DNA of 64,000 nt from Bradyrhizobium sp. (GTDB lineage Bacteria; Pseudomonadota; Alphaproteobacteria; Rhizobiales; Xanthobacteraceae): positions 1 to 64,000 of the forward strand of contig NZ_JALHLP010000001.1 of assembly GCF_022844465.1 (NCBI RefSeq). Reading direction: 5' to 3'. Position numbers and translations under genes: made by a program. The notes beneath the pieces were generated by a model. It saw only the letters and a program-made list of their open reading frames with translations, ran no database searches and had not been told where the DNA came from. Position 1 is the first letter of the stretch, and each line of letters starts with the position of its first letter. Below, one piece after another: positions 9,235-18,531 of the stretch.

Positions 9235-9325
9235 GTCATGGCCGGGCTTGTCCCGGCCATCCACGTCGTGACTTCAACGTGGGGACAAAAAAGACGTGGA
9301 TGCCCGGCACAAGGCCGGGCATGAC
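9235..9325. repeat. inverted REP-like element between sdhE and recG
   Basis: The stretch 9235-9267 (gtcatggccgggcttgtccc, then ggccatccacgtc) reappears as an imperfect reverse complement at 9293-9325 (gacgtggatgcccggcacaa, then ggccgggcatgac). Each half is itself a small palindrome (ggccggg/cccggcc). The whole can fold as a long cruciform or mRNA stem. I recognise the unit as the kind of dispersed palindrome common in Bradyrhizobium genomes. It ends 26 bp before the recG start codon. Confidence 0.75.
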
Positions 9326-9351
9326 AGCGAGAAACGGATGTAAGTCTTCTC

Positions 9352-11460
9352 ATGCGCCCTCACCTGCTCAATCCGCTGTTTGCGCCGGTCACCACCCTTC
9401 CGGGCGTCGGACCCAGGCAGGACAAGCTGTTGCGCTATCTGCTCGGGCGCGATGAAACGCCGCGTCTCGTCGATCTGCTGCTGCATCTGCCGGCAAGCGT
9501 GATCGACCGCCGGGCGCAGCCCAGGATTAGCGAGGCCGTGCAGGGAACCATGGTGACGCTGGAGGTCACCGTCGATCGACACCGTCCGCCACCACCACGC
9601 AGTCCCCGTGCGCCCTTCCTTGTCTATGCCAGCGACGACACCGGCGATGTGGTGCTGACGTTTTTCCGCGCCAAGCCCGGCTATGTCGAAAAGCTGCTTC
9701 CGGTCGGCGAGAAGCGCTACGTTTCCGGCACGCTGCAGACCTACGACGGCATGCCGCAGATCGTGCATCCCGACCGCGTCGTGGACCAGGCGGCATTCGC
9801 CAGGCTCTCCGGCATCGATCCGGTCTATCCCCTCACCGAAGGGCTGGCACTGGGTTCGCTGCGCCGGGCGATCGCGCAGGCGCTGCAGAAGCTCCCCGAA
9901 CTGCCCGAATGGATCAGTCCGGAGGTGATGCGCCGCTGCAGCTTTCCGCCGATTCGGGAAGCGCTGAACCGCGTGCATGTCCCGGTCGAACTCACGGATA
10001 TCCTGCCCGACGGCCGGTTCTGGTCGCGCCTTGCCTTCGACGAATTACTCGCCGGCCAACTGGCGCTGGCGCTGGTGCGCGCGCAGTTGCGGCGCCCGGC
10101 CGGCGACCGTCATGCCGGCGACGGCCATCTGCGCCGAAGCATCATCGACGCCTTGCCCTATGCCTTGACGGCGTCGCAACGCGCGGCCGTGGCCGCCATC
10201 ACCGAGGATCTGCGCCAGCCGGTGCGGATGCTGCGGCTGCTGCAAGGCGATGTCGGCTCCGGCAAGACGGTGGTGGCGCTGATGGCCGCAGCCGCCGTCA
10301 CCGAAGTCCACAAGCAGGCCGCGCTGATGGCGCCGACCGAAATCCTCGCGCGCCAGCACATCAAGACCATTGCCCCGCTGGCCGAGCGGGCAGGCCTGCG
10401 GGTCGCCATCCTCACCGGGCGCGAGAAGGGCAGGGAGCGGCGCGAAATCCTCGAAAGGCTGGCGGCCGGCGATATCGATTTTCTGGTCGGCACGCATGCG
10501 CTGATCCAGGACGACGTGGTCTTCAAGGCGCTGGCGCTGGCGGTGGTCGATGAACAACACCGTTTCGGGGTCCGCGAACGCCTCGCGCTGACCAACAAGG
10601 GCGAGGCCGTCGATGTGCTGGTGCTGAGCGCAACCCCCATCCCGCGGACGCTGGTGCTGACCTATTTCGGCGACATGGACGTCTCAGAACTGCGCGAAAA
10701 GCCGGCGGGCCGGCAGCCGATCGATACCCGCGCCGTTCCGAACAGCCGGCTCGACGAAGTGGTCGACGCGGTCGGCCGCGCGCTGCAGGCGGGAAAGCTG
10801 GTTTACTGGATCTGTCCGCTGGTCGAGCAGTCCGAGGCCGAAGGCACCGAGCACTTGACCAACGCCACCGAGCGCTACGAACGGCTGCGCCAACGCTTCG
10901 GCGACCGGGTCGGGCTGGTGCATGGCCAGATGAAGGGCGTCGAAAAGGACCGCGTGATGGCGCAGTTCGCAGCCCACGACATCGGCCTCTTGGTCGCGAC
11001 CACCGTGGTCGAGGTCGGCGTCGACGTTCCAGCCGCGACCATCATGGTGATCGAGAACGCCGAGCGCTTCGGGCTCGCGCAATTGCACCAGCTCCGCGGC
11101 CGGGTCGGCCGCGGCTCCGAGGCCTCGACCTGCCTGTTGCTCTACAAGGAACCGCTCGGCGAGATGTCGGCGGCACGATTGAAGGTGATCCGCGAAACCA
11201 CCGATGGCTTCCGAATTGCCGAAGAAGATCTGAAACTGCGCGGCGAAGGCGACGTGCTTGGCATCCGCCAGAGCGGCCTGCCCGGCTATCGCGTCGCGCG
11301 TTCCGAGGTCCACGGCCAGCTCATCACCCAGGCCCGCGACGAGGCGCTGCGGATCATGCGCGACGATCCAAAGCTCAAAGGAGAGCGCGGCGAGGCATTG
11401 CGCTGCCTGCTCTATCTATTCGAGCGCGACGAGGCGCTGCCGCTGCTCGGCGCGGGTTAA
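9352..11460 (+). CDS. recG: ATP-dependent DNA helicase RecG
   Basis: 702 residues, normal length. RecG remodels stalled forks, R-loops and Holliday junctions. An N-terminal wedge/OB region (VTTLPGVGPRQDKLLRYLLG near the start) is followed by the helicase core with Walker A GDVGSGKT (about 299-306), the DEQH box VVDEQHRFGV (about 398), LSATPIPRTL, and the motif-VI region LHQLRGRVGRG. The C-terminal RQSGLPGYRVA region is also typical. The gene is divergent from sdhE-mfd across a palindromic repeat. A downstream PilZ gene converges on it. Confidence 0.98.
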   Translation: MRPHLLNPLFAPVTTLPGVGPRQDKLLRYLLGRDETPRLVDLLLHLPASVIDRRAQPRISEAVQGTMVTLEVTVDRHRPPPPRSPRAPFLVYASDDTGDVVLTFFRAKPGYVEKLLPVGEKRYVSGTLQTYDGMPQIVHPDRVVDQAAFARLSGIDPVYPLTEGLALGSLRRAIAQALQKLPELPEWISPEVMRRCSFPPIREALNRVHVPVELTDILPDGRFWSRLAFDELLAGQLALALVRAQLRRPAGDRHAGDGHLRRSIIDALPYALTASQRAAVAAITEDLRQPVRMLRLLQGDVGSGKTVVALMAAAAVTEVHKQAALMAPTEILARQHIKTIAPLAERAGLRVAILTGREKGRERREILERLAAGDIDFLVGTHALIQDDVVFKALALAVVDEQHRFGVRERLALTNKGEAVDVLVLSATPIPRTLVLTYFGDMDVSELREKPAGRQPIDTRAVPNSRLDEVVDAVGRALQAGKLVYWICPLVEQSEAEGTEHLTNATERYERLRQRFGDRVGLVHGQMKGVEKDRVMAQFAAHDIGLLVATTVVEVGVDVPAATIMVIENAERFGLAQLHQLRGRVGRGSEASTCLLLYKEPLGEMSAARLKVIRETTDGFRIAEEDLKLRGEGDVLGIRQSGLPGYRVARSEVHGQLITQARDEALRIMRDDPKLKGERGEALRCLLYLFERDEALPLLGAG

Positions 11461-11557
11461 GCGAAAGGCGCTCGCCTCCGATTCATGGAGAAGCGGTCGG
11501 TTTGCGCGCCGTCGTTGACGGAACACCGCTTCACGCCAATCGCGGATGAATCGAAGG

Positions 11558-11845
11558 TTAGACTGGCTGGGGGCTTTTTCTGGGCAAGGCGGCGGCGCCG
11601 AACGCTACGCCCACGAAATTGCCTTTCGCCCAGACCAGGCGGCAGTTTTGCGCTGAACTGAAATGGTCGAATGAAAGCAGGAATCGCTGCGGCAAGGCAT
11701 AGAGGCGATCGAGCGCGATCTTTCCGCCGCTGCTCGACAGATCGAGAGCCGTGCAACGCATCATGGAACGCTTGGCTCCGAAAAACACCGAAGCCACGGT
11801 CGCAACGTCAGTCCGAACTTCCTTGCGCCGTTCAATCATCATCAC
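11558..11845 (-). CDS. PilZ domain protein
   Basis: 95 residues comprising a single PilZ domain. The cyclic-di-GMP-binding signatures are present: an arginine box near the N-terminus (ERRKEVR, residues 5-11) and DLSSSGGK (35-42), matching (D/N)xSxxG. It probably acts as a stand-alone c-di-GMP receiver that changes the activity of a partner such as a motility or exopolysaccharide component. Nothing next to it identifies the partner. It converges on recG with a 97-bp gap that holds no obvious terminator. Confidence 0.85.
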   Translation of the reverse strand: MMMIERRKEVRTDVATVASVFFGAKRSMMRCTALDLSSSGGKIALDRLYALPQRFLLSFDHFSSAQNCRLVWAKGNFVGVAFGAAALPRKSPQPV

Positions 11846-11950
11846 GCGCCATTGCCATCACAATGCCAGATCACCTGCCCGACCTTCGGTGATCTTAACG
11901 GAAACAGCAATCAGAGGCGCAAGTTAAGCTAATTAATTAGGCTTACCTCG

Positions 11951-12000
11951 CGGCCGAAAAAGCCCGCGGACGCCGCCGGTTTCAAGGGTCCCGGCGGCGC
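11951..12000 (-). terminator. possible terminator of the DUF502 gene
   Basis: Arms cgccgccgg (11971-11979) and ccggcggcg (11991-11999) form a 9-bp GC-rich stem with an 11-nt loop. On the minus strand it lies about 50 nt after the DUF502 stop codon. A run of five T occurs about 11 nt past the stem, further than in a standard intrinsic terminator, so the call is tentative. Confidence 0.35.
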
Positions 12001-12048
12001 TGCTCCTCTATCCATACCGGCCGGGCCGCGAAACAACATCCGCAGGCG

Positions 12049-12822
12049 TCAATCCACCTTGGCCGGCGACGGCTGGAGTTCGGATGAATGTGCCGCGCGG
12101 GCCGCGTTCGCCATCCCGGCAAGCGCAGCATTTCGTTTCTGCGGGTCAGAGCCCGGCTGCACCACGCCGGCCGACATGATCAGGGTCGCGGCGTCCTCGG
12201 TGCTCATGTCGACTTCAACGATCTTGCTCTTGGGAACGTAGAAGAAGAAACCCGTGGTAGGGTTCGGCGCGCAAGGCAGGAACACCGAGATGTGCTCCTC
12301 CTGCCCGGGCAGCTTGGCGGCGATGCTCACGCTCGGGGACTGCGATATCAGGACGATCGACCACATCCCCGGCGAAGGGAATTCAACCAGCCCGACGCGA
12401 CGAAAGCTCGATCCTTTTCCCGAGAACAGCGTCTCGAACACCTGCTTCAGACCGCGATAGATCGCGCGCACCACCGGCATCCGACCGAGCAGCCTTTCGC
12501 CGAGATCGACCAGCGTCCGCCCGATCAGGTTGGCGGCCAGGAAGCCCAGCAGCGTCAGCGCGATCACCGCGACGATCAGCCCCGAGCCGGGCAACCCGAA
12601 CGGCAGATAGGTTTCCGGCCGGTAGGCGATGGGTACGAACGGACGGACCAGATTGTCGACCCAGGTTACGAACCACCAGGTCAGGTACATCGTGATCGCC
12701 ACAGGCCCTGCGACAATCAGCCCGGTCAGGAAATAGTTTCGGAACCGGGCCATCAGCCCGGGAGGGGCGTCCGGGGGCTGGTCCAGGGCCTCGGTCGGGG
12801 GCAATTCGTCTCGAATCATCAT
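12049..12822 (-). CDS. DUF502 family membrane protein
   Basis: 257 residues. Two transmembrane segments are visible (about 29-51, YFLTGLIVAGPVAITMYLTW; and about 78-100, SGLIVAVIALTLLGFLAANL). Between and after them are DUF502 landmarks, including GRMPVVRAIYRGLKQV and a C-terminal soluble region with SISQSP-like and VFLPCAPNPTTGFFFYVP stretches. The function of the family is unknown; it is widely conserved in bacteria and plants. It is a single gene on this strand, 88 bp downstream of the glmS stop codon, and may be read through from glmS. Confidence 0.9.
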   Translation of the reverse strand: MMIRDELPPTEALDQPPDAPPGLMARFRNYFLTGLIVAGPVAITMYLTWWFVTWVDNLVRPFVPIAYRPETYLPFGLPGSGLIVAVIALTLLGFLAANLIGRTLVDLGERLLGRMPVVRAIYRGLKQVFETLFSGKGSSFRRVGLVEFPSPGMWSIVLISQSPSVSIAAKLPGQEEHISVFLPCAPNPTTGFFFYVPKSKIVEVDMSTEDAATLIMSAGVVQPGSDPQKRNAALAGMANAARAAHSSELQPSPAKVD

Positions 12823-12910
12823 GTTTCCAGGTCAGAGCAGCCGGCTCATGCCAGCTAAGCCATCCTAGCAGGTTTTTGAAGGGACAAAGTGACAGCCGGT
12901 CGGCTCGAGC

Positions 12911-14737
12911 CTATTCGACGGTTACCGATTTCGCGAGGTTTCGCGGCTGATCGACGTCGGTACCCATGATCACGGCGGTATGGTAGGCCAAAAGCTGTAC
13001 CGGGATGGCGTAAACCAGCGGCGTGAACATCGCCGACATGTCGGGCATGATGATCGTGACCAGCGATTCCATGGTGGCGTCGGCCGCGCCTCTGGCGTCT
13101 GTCATCAGGATGATCTTGCCACCGCGGGCGGCGACTTCCTGCATGTTGGAGACGGTCTTCTCGAACACCCGGTCGAACGGTGCGATCACCACCACCGGCA
13201 TGTTCTCGTCGATCAGCGCGATCGGCCCGTGCTTGAGCTCACCCGCGGCGTAGCCCTCGGCATGGATATAGGAAATCTCCTTCAGCTTCAGCGCGCCTTC
13301 GAGCGCCAGCGGAAAGCTGGTGCCGCGGCCGAGATAGAGCACGTCCTTCGATTTGGAGATCTCGCGCGCCAGCTTCTCGATCTGCGGCTCTGAGGTCAGC
13401 GCCGCCGCCATCAGGCGCGGGATCTCGACCAGGCCGTGGACAAGCTTGGCTTCGTCGGCATCCGACAATTCGCCCCGCGCCTTGCCGGCGGCGATGGCGA
13501 CCGCGGCCAGCACCATCAGCTGGCAGGTAAAGGCCTTGGTCGAGGCGACGCCGATCTCGGGACCGGCCAGCGTCTGCAGCACGGTCTGGCTTTCGCGCGC
13601 GATCGTCGAAGTCGGCACGTTGACCACGGACAGGGTATGAACGCCCTCCGCCTTGGCGTAGCGCAATGCCGCCAACGTGTCCGCGGTCTCGCCCGACTGC
13701 GAAATGAAGATCGCCAGATCGCCCTTGCGCAGCGGCGCCTCGCGGTAGCGGAATTCGGAGGCGACATCGATCTCGACCGGGACGCGGGCCAACCGCTCGA
13801 ACCAGTATTTGGCGATGTATCCCGCATAGCTTGCGGTGCCGCAGGCCGTGATCGAAATCCGCTCGATATCCCTGAAATCGAACGGCAGTGTCACCGGCAG
13901 GTTGACCCGCTCGCTCGCCATATCGACGTAGCGCGCCAGCGTGTGGCCGACCACTTCCGGCTGCTCGTGGATTTCCTTGGCCATGAAGTGGCGGTAGTTC
14001 GCCTTGTCGACCAGGAACGACGAGGCGCCCGATTTCAGCACCTCGCGATGGGCGACCGCGCCCTGTTCGTCGTAGATCACGCTGGCGTCGCGGGACAGCA
14101 CCACCCAGTCGCCGTCCTCCAGATAGCTGATGGTGTCGGTGAAGGGTGCGAGCGCGATCGCGTCGGACCCCAGATACATCTCGCCGTCGCCGTGGCCCAC
14201 CGCGAGCGGCGAACCCTTGCGGGCGCCGATCATCAGGTCGTTGTGGCCCCTGAACAGGAAGGCCAGCGCAAACGCGCCGCGCAACCGCGGCAAGGAAGCC
14301 TTCACCGCATCTTGCGGCGACGCGCCCTTGAGCAGATAGGAGTTGACAAGATGTGCTACGGTTTCCGTATCGGTCTCGCTGGAGAATTTCGCGCCCTCGC
14401 CCTCAAGCTGGTTACGGAGTTCGCGAAAGTTCTCGATGATGCCGTTGTGCACGACCGCGACGTTATCCGTCGCATGCGGATGCGCATTGTTCTCGGTCGG
14501 CTTGCCGTGCGTCGCCCAGCGGGTGTGGCCGATTCCGGAATGGCCCGCGAGCGGCTCGGCCCGCAGCCGGTTCTCCAGGTTTTTCAGCTTGCCTTCAGCG
14601 CGACGTCGCGCGAGATGATCGCCTTCCAGCGTGGCGACACCCGCGGAATCGTAGCCGCGGTATTCGAGCCGTTTGAGCGAATCCACCAGTTGCTCCGCCA
14701 CCGGAGCCCGTCCGAGAATGCCGACAATGCCGCACAT
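12911..14737 (-). CDS. glmS: glutamine-fructose-6-phosphate aminotransferase (isomerizing)
   Basis: 608 residues. GlmS makes glucosamine-6-phosphate from fructose-6-phosphate and glutamine, the first step towards UDP-GlcNAc for peptidoglycan and LPS. The start is taken at ATG 14737 because MCGIVGILG places the catalytic cysteine right after the initiator Met; an upstream ATG at 14755 would bury it. The N-terminal class-II glutaminase (about 1-220) is followed by two SIS domains (from about 285 and 455; SQSGETADT, STKAFTCQL) and ends in the conserved KSVTVE tail. glmU, the next enzyme of the route, is in the same window at 39.8 kb. Confidence 0.98.
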   Translation of the reverse strand: MCGIVGILGRAPVAEQLVDSLKRLEYRGYDSAGVATLEGDHLARRRAEGKLKNLENRLRAEPLAGHSGIGHTRWATHGKPTENNAHPHATDNVAVVHNGIIENFRELRNQLEGEGAKFSSETDTETVAHLVNSYLLKGASPQDAVKASLPRLRGAFALAFLFRGHNDLMIGARKGSPLAVGHGDGEMYLGSDAIALAPFTDTISYLEDGDWVVLSRDASVIYDEQGAVAHREVLKSGASSFLVDKANYRHFMAKEIHEQPEVVGHTLARYVDMASERVNLPVTLPFDFRDIERISITACGTASYAGYIAKYWFERLARVPVEIDVASEFRYREAPLRKGDLAIFISQSGETADTLAALRYAKAEGVHTLSVVNVPTSTIARESQTVLQTLAGPEIGVASTKAFTCQLMVLAAVAIAAGKARGELSDADEAKLVHGLVEIPRLMAAALTSEPQIEKLAREISKSKDVLYLGRGTSFPLALEGALKLKEISYIHAEGYAAGELKHGPIALIDENMPVVVIAPFDRVFEKTVSNMQEVAARGGKIILMTDARGAADATMESLVTIIMPDMSAMFTPLVYAIPVQLLAYHTAVIMGTDVDQPRNLAKSVTVE

Positions 14738-15046
14738 GCGGTTCAATATCCCCAAATCGAAGAAGAACTTTCCAAAGCACCAGCTCGTGCGTCTTAGCGA
14801 GAAAACCCACCTCTCAGATACTCAATAATTATTGCCGATTATCCCGGGGCTGCCTTGCATCGGCCAGTCCTCCATCGTCCAATCTTGACCCTAAATATCT
14901 ATGAAACCTTAACTTTTAGCCATCCACATCCGCTGCGCAGGAAAATACCGACGTTGTTGAATCTCGATCTGTTGTCAAAGGTTCTGGCCGCCGAGGAACG
15001 TCTGCGCCGGCATGTGGTTAGGTCAAATTCATTGAGAGGAGCGACA
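14738..15046. other. divergent intergenic region between glmS and a small membrane gene
   Basis: This 309-bp gap holds no convincing gene. It is locally AT-rich and contains a perfect 12-bp palindrome, caataattattg (14823-14834), about 90 bp upstream of the glmS start, a likely promoter/operator zone. An open frame from 14855 runs into the downstream gene, but its leader part has no ribosome-binding site and does not look like protein. Confidence 0.4.
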
Positions 15047-15286
15047 ATGTGGACACGGCTTCAGATCGCCTCGATGCTGTTCATGATGGTTCAAGCGGTG
15101 CTGTTCGGGATTGGGATGGTCGCCATACTGGCGACGCCCCTAAATCAAACTGCCATGACGCTGATCCCATGGATGATAGCGATCAGCTTTTTCGTCTCAG
15201 CGCCCCTGGCATGGCTGATCGCACCTCGGCTGCAAATGCGCTACTGGCGTCGACGCGGTACCCAGGGTGACTCGATTTCAGGCTGA
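15047..15286 (+). CDS. small two-TM membrane protein, unknown function
   Basis: 79 residues. The start at ATG 15047 is supported by GAGAGGAG seven nucleotides upstream, whereas the longer in-frame start at 14855 has no such site. Two hydrophobic helices (about 5-27 and 35-57) are followed by an Arg-rich tail (RYWRRRG), suggesting an inner-membrane protein with a cytoplasmic C-terminus. I do not recognise a family. It lies between glmS (divergent) and the end of the carbohydrate-cluster C-methyltransferase (convergent). Confidence 0.65.
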   Translation: MWTRLQIASMLFMMVQAVLFGIGMVAILATPLNQTAMTLIPWMIAISFFVSAPLAWLIAPRLQMRYWRRRGTQGDSISG

Positions 15287-15371
15287 CGCAAGTTACTGCA
15301 CACGGCCCGGCTTTGGCGCATGCGGTTGTACAGCCGCTAGACCCGCCCTTGAGGTCGTCAGTTGAAGGTCG

Positions 15372-16640
15372 TCAGTTGCCTCGCCCGACAACGGAAACCG
15401 CCGGCAGCGGAACGACGAATTTCCCGCCCTCGGCGAAATAGCGTTCATGTTTGGCGCGGATCGGATCAATGTAGCGCCAGGCAAACACGACGACGAGCGC
15501 CGGCTTGCGTTCATAGAGCGCGGTCGGCGGCAGGATCGGGATATCGTAGCCCGGACCGGCCATCACGCTCCCTTTGTTGGGATCATCGTCCACCAGGAAG
15601 TCGACCTTATTCTCCAGACCGAACTGCGGTAGCAGGGTCGTGGTGCCCACGGAAACGCCGTAGCCGGCCACGAGTTGTCCACGTGCGCGGCAGGCATCGG
15701 CCATGGCGCCCAGTTCGTTGCGGATAGCAGCAATCTTCTGCTGGTAGGCTTTGTAATAGGACGGTTGGTCTACGCCCAGACGGTCCTCCTCGGCGATGAA
15801 GCGGGCCACTTCCGGCGATGCCTTTCTTGGGCCGCCAGCGCGCTGAACCGTTACCCGGATCGAACCGCCTTTGGTCCAGATATGCTGAACGTCAATGACT
15901 TCCATCCCGAGCCGGGCGAAGAAGCGCGTCAGCGGCTTCACGTTAAAATAGGACAGGTGCTCGTGATAGACGGTGTCGAGCAGGTTTTTCTCGGTAACGT
16001 CAACGCCGTATTGAGTTTCAAAAATGAATACGCCGTCCGCGCCCAACACGTCCCGGACGCCGCTGACCAGCGGGTCGAGGTTATCGACATTCGCGATCAT
16101 GTTGTTGGCGATAACAACACTGGCCGTTCCCTTGGACTGCCGGATACGTTCGCCGACGGCATCGGTGAAAAAGTCGGCGATGGTCTCGATGCCCTGCTCG
16201 GTCGCACGCTTCGCAATGGCCACGGCCGGATCGACGCCGAGCACCCGCATCCCGCGCTCCCTGAAAAAGCCGAGCAGCGATCCATCGTTGCTGCCGAGTT
16301 CGACGATCAGCGAGTCCGGCGCGACCAGATAGCGACGGACGACGTCATCGGCATAAGTCGCGAAATGCTCGCGCAGGCCGAGCGAGAGCGAGGTGGTATA
16401 CACATAGTGCCGGTACTGGATCTCCGGATTCCCGACATGAAGAATCTGGACGTGCCCGCACTCCCTGCATAGGTACAGTTCGAGTGGAACGGCTGTCCGA
16501 AACACCGGATCGTCAACGCTGACATTCGGAACGTGAAAGTTGGGCGTCCCGATCGGCATGCCCGCCATTGGCAAGACAAGATCTTGCCGGTCCGAATGAC
16601 AAAGCCGGCAGGTATGACGGACGTAGAACAGGTCTTTCAT
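15372..16640 (-). CDS. C-methyltransferase (zinc-binding, TylC3/NovU-like), probable sugar C-methylation
   Basis: 422 residues from ATG 16640 (MKDLFYVRHTCRLC). It has the three-part layout of deoxysugar C-methyltransferases: an N-terminal zinc module (CRLC near 11, CREC near 60), a SAM-binding Rossmann domain (LIVELGSNDGSLLGFF near 115), and a C-terminal Rossmann domain (AGYGVSVGTTTLL). The family's catalytic YHEH motif is intact (DTVYHEHLSYF). It would add a methyl group to carbon next to a keto group of an NDP-sugar. It is transcribed with the flippase-like and isomerase genes (intervals about 100 and 12 bp) on the edge of the carbohydrate island. A second copy is at 32270. Confidence 0.88.
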   Translation of the reverse strand: MKDLFYVRHTCRLCHSDRQDLVLPMAGMPIGTPNFHVPNVSVDDPVFRTAVPLELYLCRECGHVQILHVGNPEIQYRHYVYTTSLSLGLREHFATYADDVVRRYLVAPDSLIVELGSNDGSLLGFFRERGMRVLGVDPAVAIAKRATEQGIETIADFFTDAVGERIRQSKGTASVVIANNMIANVDNLDPLVSGVRDVLGADGVFIFETQYGVDVTEKNLLDTVYHEHLSYFNVKPLTRFFARLGMEVIDVQHIWTKGGSIRVTVQRAGGPRKASPEVARFIAEEDRLGVDQPSYYKAYQQKIAAIRNELGAMADACRARGQLVAGYGVSVGTTTLLPQFGLENKVDFLVDDDPNKGSVMAGPGYDIPILPPTALYERKPALVVVFAWRYIDPIRAKHERYFAEGGKFVVPLPAVSVVGRGN

Positions 16641-16739
16641 TGGCGGACCACGAATTGTTACAGGAGATCGGGTGAGGCAATCCGACTCGGACGGCATTCG
16701 CCAAGTGGCATTCGTTTCAAGCAACTCATGTCCAGCGGC

Positions 16740-17753
16740 TCATGGGCGGCTCGAGGCTTTGTCGACCTGCGGTAACGCAAAATCGAGCGAATGGTCGGAT
16801 GGCTCGGCGGCGGCATAGCTGCCACGCTCCGCGCTTGTTAGCCATATCACCCCGCCCATCACGCCAACGATCACGCTGATCGCCCCAAGCAACAGCGAGA
16901 TCGACAGGGCCTGTTCCGAGGGGACGCCGACCAGGGCCAGACAGGCGATCATGGCGCCCTCACGAACCCCCCAACCACTGATCGAGATCGGCACCGCGGT
17001 GAGCAGAATAACCGGGGGAATAAGAATGAAGGCGTCGAAAATCGATAGCTGCGCCCTCAAGCCCACCGCCAGCGCATACGCCGCTGCCGTTGTGATGAGA
17101 TGGATGAGGAGCGCCGACCCCAGCAAGACTTCCCGGCTGCTGAAGTGCAGCAACAGATGCCTGACAAACGATCCGAACCGGACGAAGCTTGCCACAGGAC
17201 GACGTGCTATGAGGCGCTCCGGCCAGCGGTCGAGGGTGAGCAGCAGCGCGGTACCCACCGCGCCGGCCAACGTCAGCCCGCCGATTGCCAAGATTGCGGC
17301 ATCGTTGCTCACGCGCGACAGCAACATCGGCATTCCAATGACCATCAGGATCACCAGGCCCAGCAGCGCGGTGAAGCGGTCTGCCGCGACACCCTTGACT
17401 GCCTGCGACCACTTCACACCGCGCCGCCGCAGCAGCCAGATTCGTACCGCGTCGCCGCCCGCGGAGGATGGCAGCACCTGATTGAACCAAAGGCTGATCA
17501 TGAGGATCCGCCAGGCGCCCATCCAGTCCAGGGATACGTTGAGCGCGCGCATGATCAACTCCCACCGACCCGTGAGCAGGAAGGTCTGAAGGAGGACCAG
17601 AGCCAGCGCCAGCAGGAACATGACCGGGTCGACCGACAGGAGCTGAATCTTCAACTGATTCAGATCCAGACCGCCGGCGATGTAGACGAGGACGGCGATC
17701 GAAAGCAGCAGCTTCGCCGAAAAGAACACCGCCTGTCTGGACCGCAACTGCAT
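16740..17753 (-). CDS. flippase-like integral membrane protein (LPG_synthase_TM / UPF0104)
   Basis: 337 residues with about eight transmembrane segments and signatures of the lysylphosphatidylglycerol-synthase TM family (also called AglD/UPF0104): WFNQVLPSSAGGDAVRIWLL near 88-107 and PISISGWGVREGAM near 247-260. Members are thought to move lipid-linked substrates across the inner membrane. In this setting, beside sugar-nucleotide and GT-C genes, a role in flipping a polyprenyl-linked sugar is reasonable but unproven. It lies 12 bp after the GmhA-like gene and about 100 bp before the C-methyltransferase. Confidence 0.85.
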   Translation of the reverse strand: MQLRSRQAVFFSAKLLLSIAVLVYIAGGLDLNQLKIQLLSVDPVMFLLALALVLLQTFLLTGRWELIMRALNVSLDWMGAWRILMISLWFNQVLPSSAGGDAVRIWLLRRRGVKWSQAVKGVAADRFTALLGLVILMVIGMPMLLSRVSNDAAILAIGGLTLAGAVGTALLLTLDRWPERLIARRPVASFVRFGSFVRHLLLHFSSREVLLGSALLIHLITTAAAYALAVGLRAQLSIFDAFILIPPVILLTAVPISISGWGVREGAMIACLALVGVPSEQALSISLLLGAISVIVGVMGGVIWLTSAERGSYAAAEPSDHSLDFALPQVDKASSRP

Positions 17754-17765
17754 CAGGTGAGTACC

Positions 17766-18368
17766 TTAGGAAGCCGGATACTCCGCGCGACCAATGATGA
17801 GGTCGATCGCAGCCATCATCCAGAACTGGTGTGCCGTTTCTACAATGTTGTAGCTTCGGCTATCGACCCAATAATTGATTTCGCCGAGCTTGCGAAGCGG
17901 ATTGTCGGCACTCATTCCCGACAACGTAATCACGTCCAGCTTCATCGTCCGGGCTTTCGCCACCGCGTTGAGGATGTTTGCCGAGCGCCCCGACGAGCTG
18001 ATGGCGACAAGGCAGTCGCCTTCGCGCGCACTCAGGCGCAACGCATGCGCCAGCCAGTCTTCGAACCCGTAGTCGTTGGCAAGGCACGACATCATGCTCG
18101 CATCGCTGAAACAGAGCGCAGGAACTGACGCGTTCTTTGACAGATCAATCGCGAGATGCGAGGCGATCCCGGCCGAGCCGCCATTGCCAATAAAAATGAC
18201 GCGACCGCCGCGCTCGCGCGTCCGCAACCAGGTCGCGCTGGTCGCAGATATCTCTGAAAAAATGCGATCGTCCGCCGCGATCACGCGATGCAGGCGCTTC
18301 ACATAGTCGTCGAGGAAATTCCTCTGATCGAAATCGACAGACATGACGTGGCGGCTCGGCTGGGACAT
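17766..18368 (-). CDS. SIS-domain isomerase, GmhA-like (sedoheptulose-7-phosphate isomerase type)
   Basis: 200 residues; ATG 18368 is used, and MSVDFDQRNF at 18344 is an alternative start. A single SIS domain shows GNGGSAGIASHLAIDLSKN (about 61-79) and SSSGRSANIL (about 123-132), the phosphosugar-binding loops of GmhA. GmhA converts sedoheptulose-7-phosphate to D-glycero-manno-heptose-7-phosphate. The divergent neighbour group contains a kinase-nucleotidyltransferase fusion and a HAD protein, which would complete a GmhA-HldE-GmhB style route to an activated heptose. DiaA-like regulators share the fold, so enzymatic activity is inferred from context. Confidence 0.85.
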   Translation of the reverse strand: MSQPSRHVMSVDFDQRNFLDDYVKRLHRVIAADDRIFSEISATSATWLRTRERGGRVIFIGNGGSAGIASHLAIDLSKNASVPALCFSDASMMSCLANDYGFEDWLAHALRLSAREGDCLVAISSSGRSANILNAVAKARTMKLDVITLSGMSADNPLRKLGEINYWVDSRSYNIVETAHQFWMMAAIDLIIGRAEYPAS

Positions 18369-18531
18369 GGCGGTTTGATAAAGCGAATGACCGGCAATTG
18401 CAAAGGGTATTGCCGGGGTTTACAAACCCATGCAGCTTGCCAAAGCGTTGCGCGGCTGGTAGTTGGCACGCGGTATCTCTCGCGTCGGCGGCGCCCGTTC
18501 CGTTGAGCGTCGGGCTACGGATTTTCCTCTC

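Noticed and set aside
13436..14797. 453-codon plus-strand frame across glmS
   Set aside because: Antisense shadow of a clear glmS; composition is typical of shadow frames.
14738..15046. Possible glmS riboswitch-ribozyme in the glmS leader
   Set aside because: The glmS ribozyme is known from Gram-positive bacteria; none of its conserved core was recognised here.
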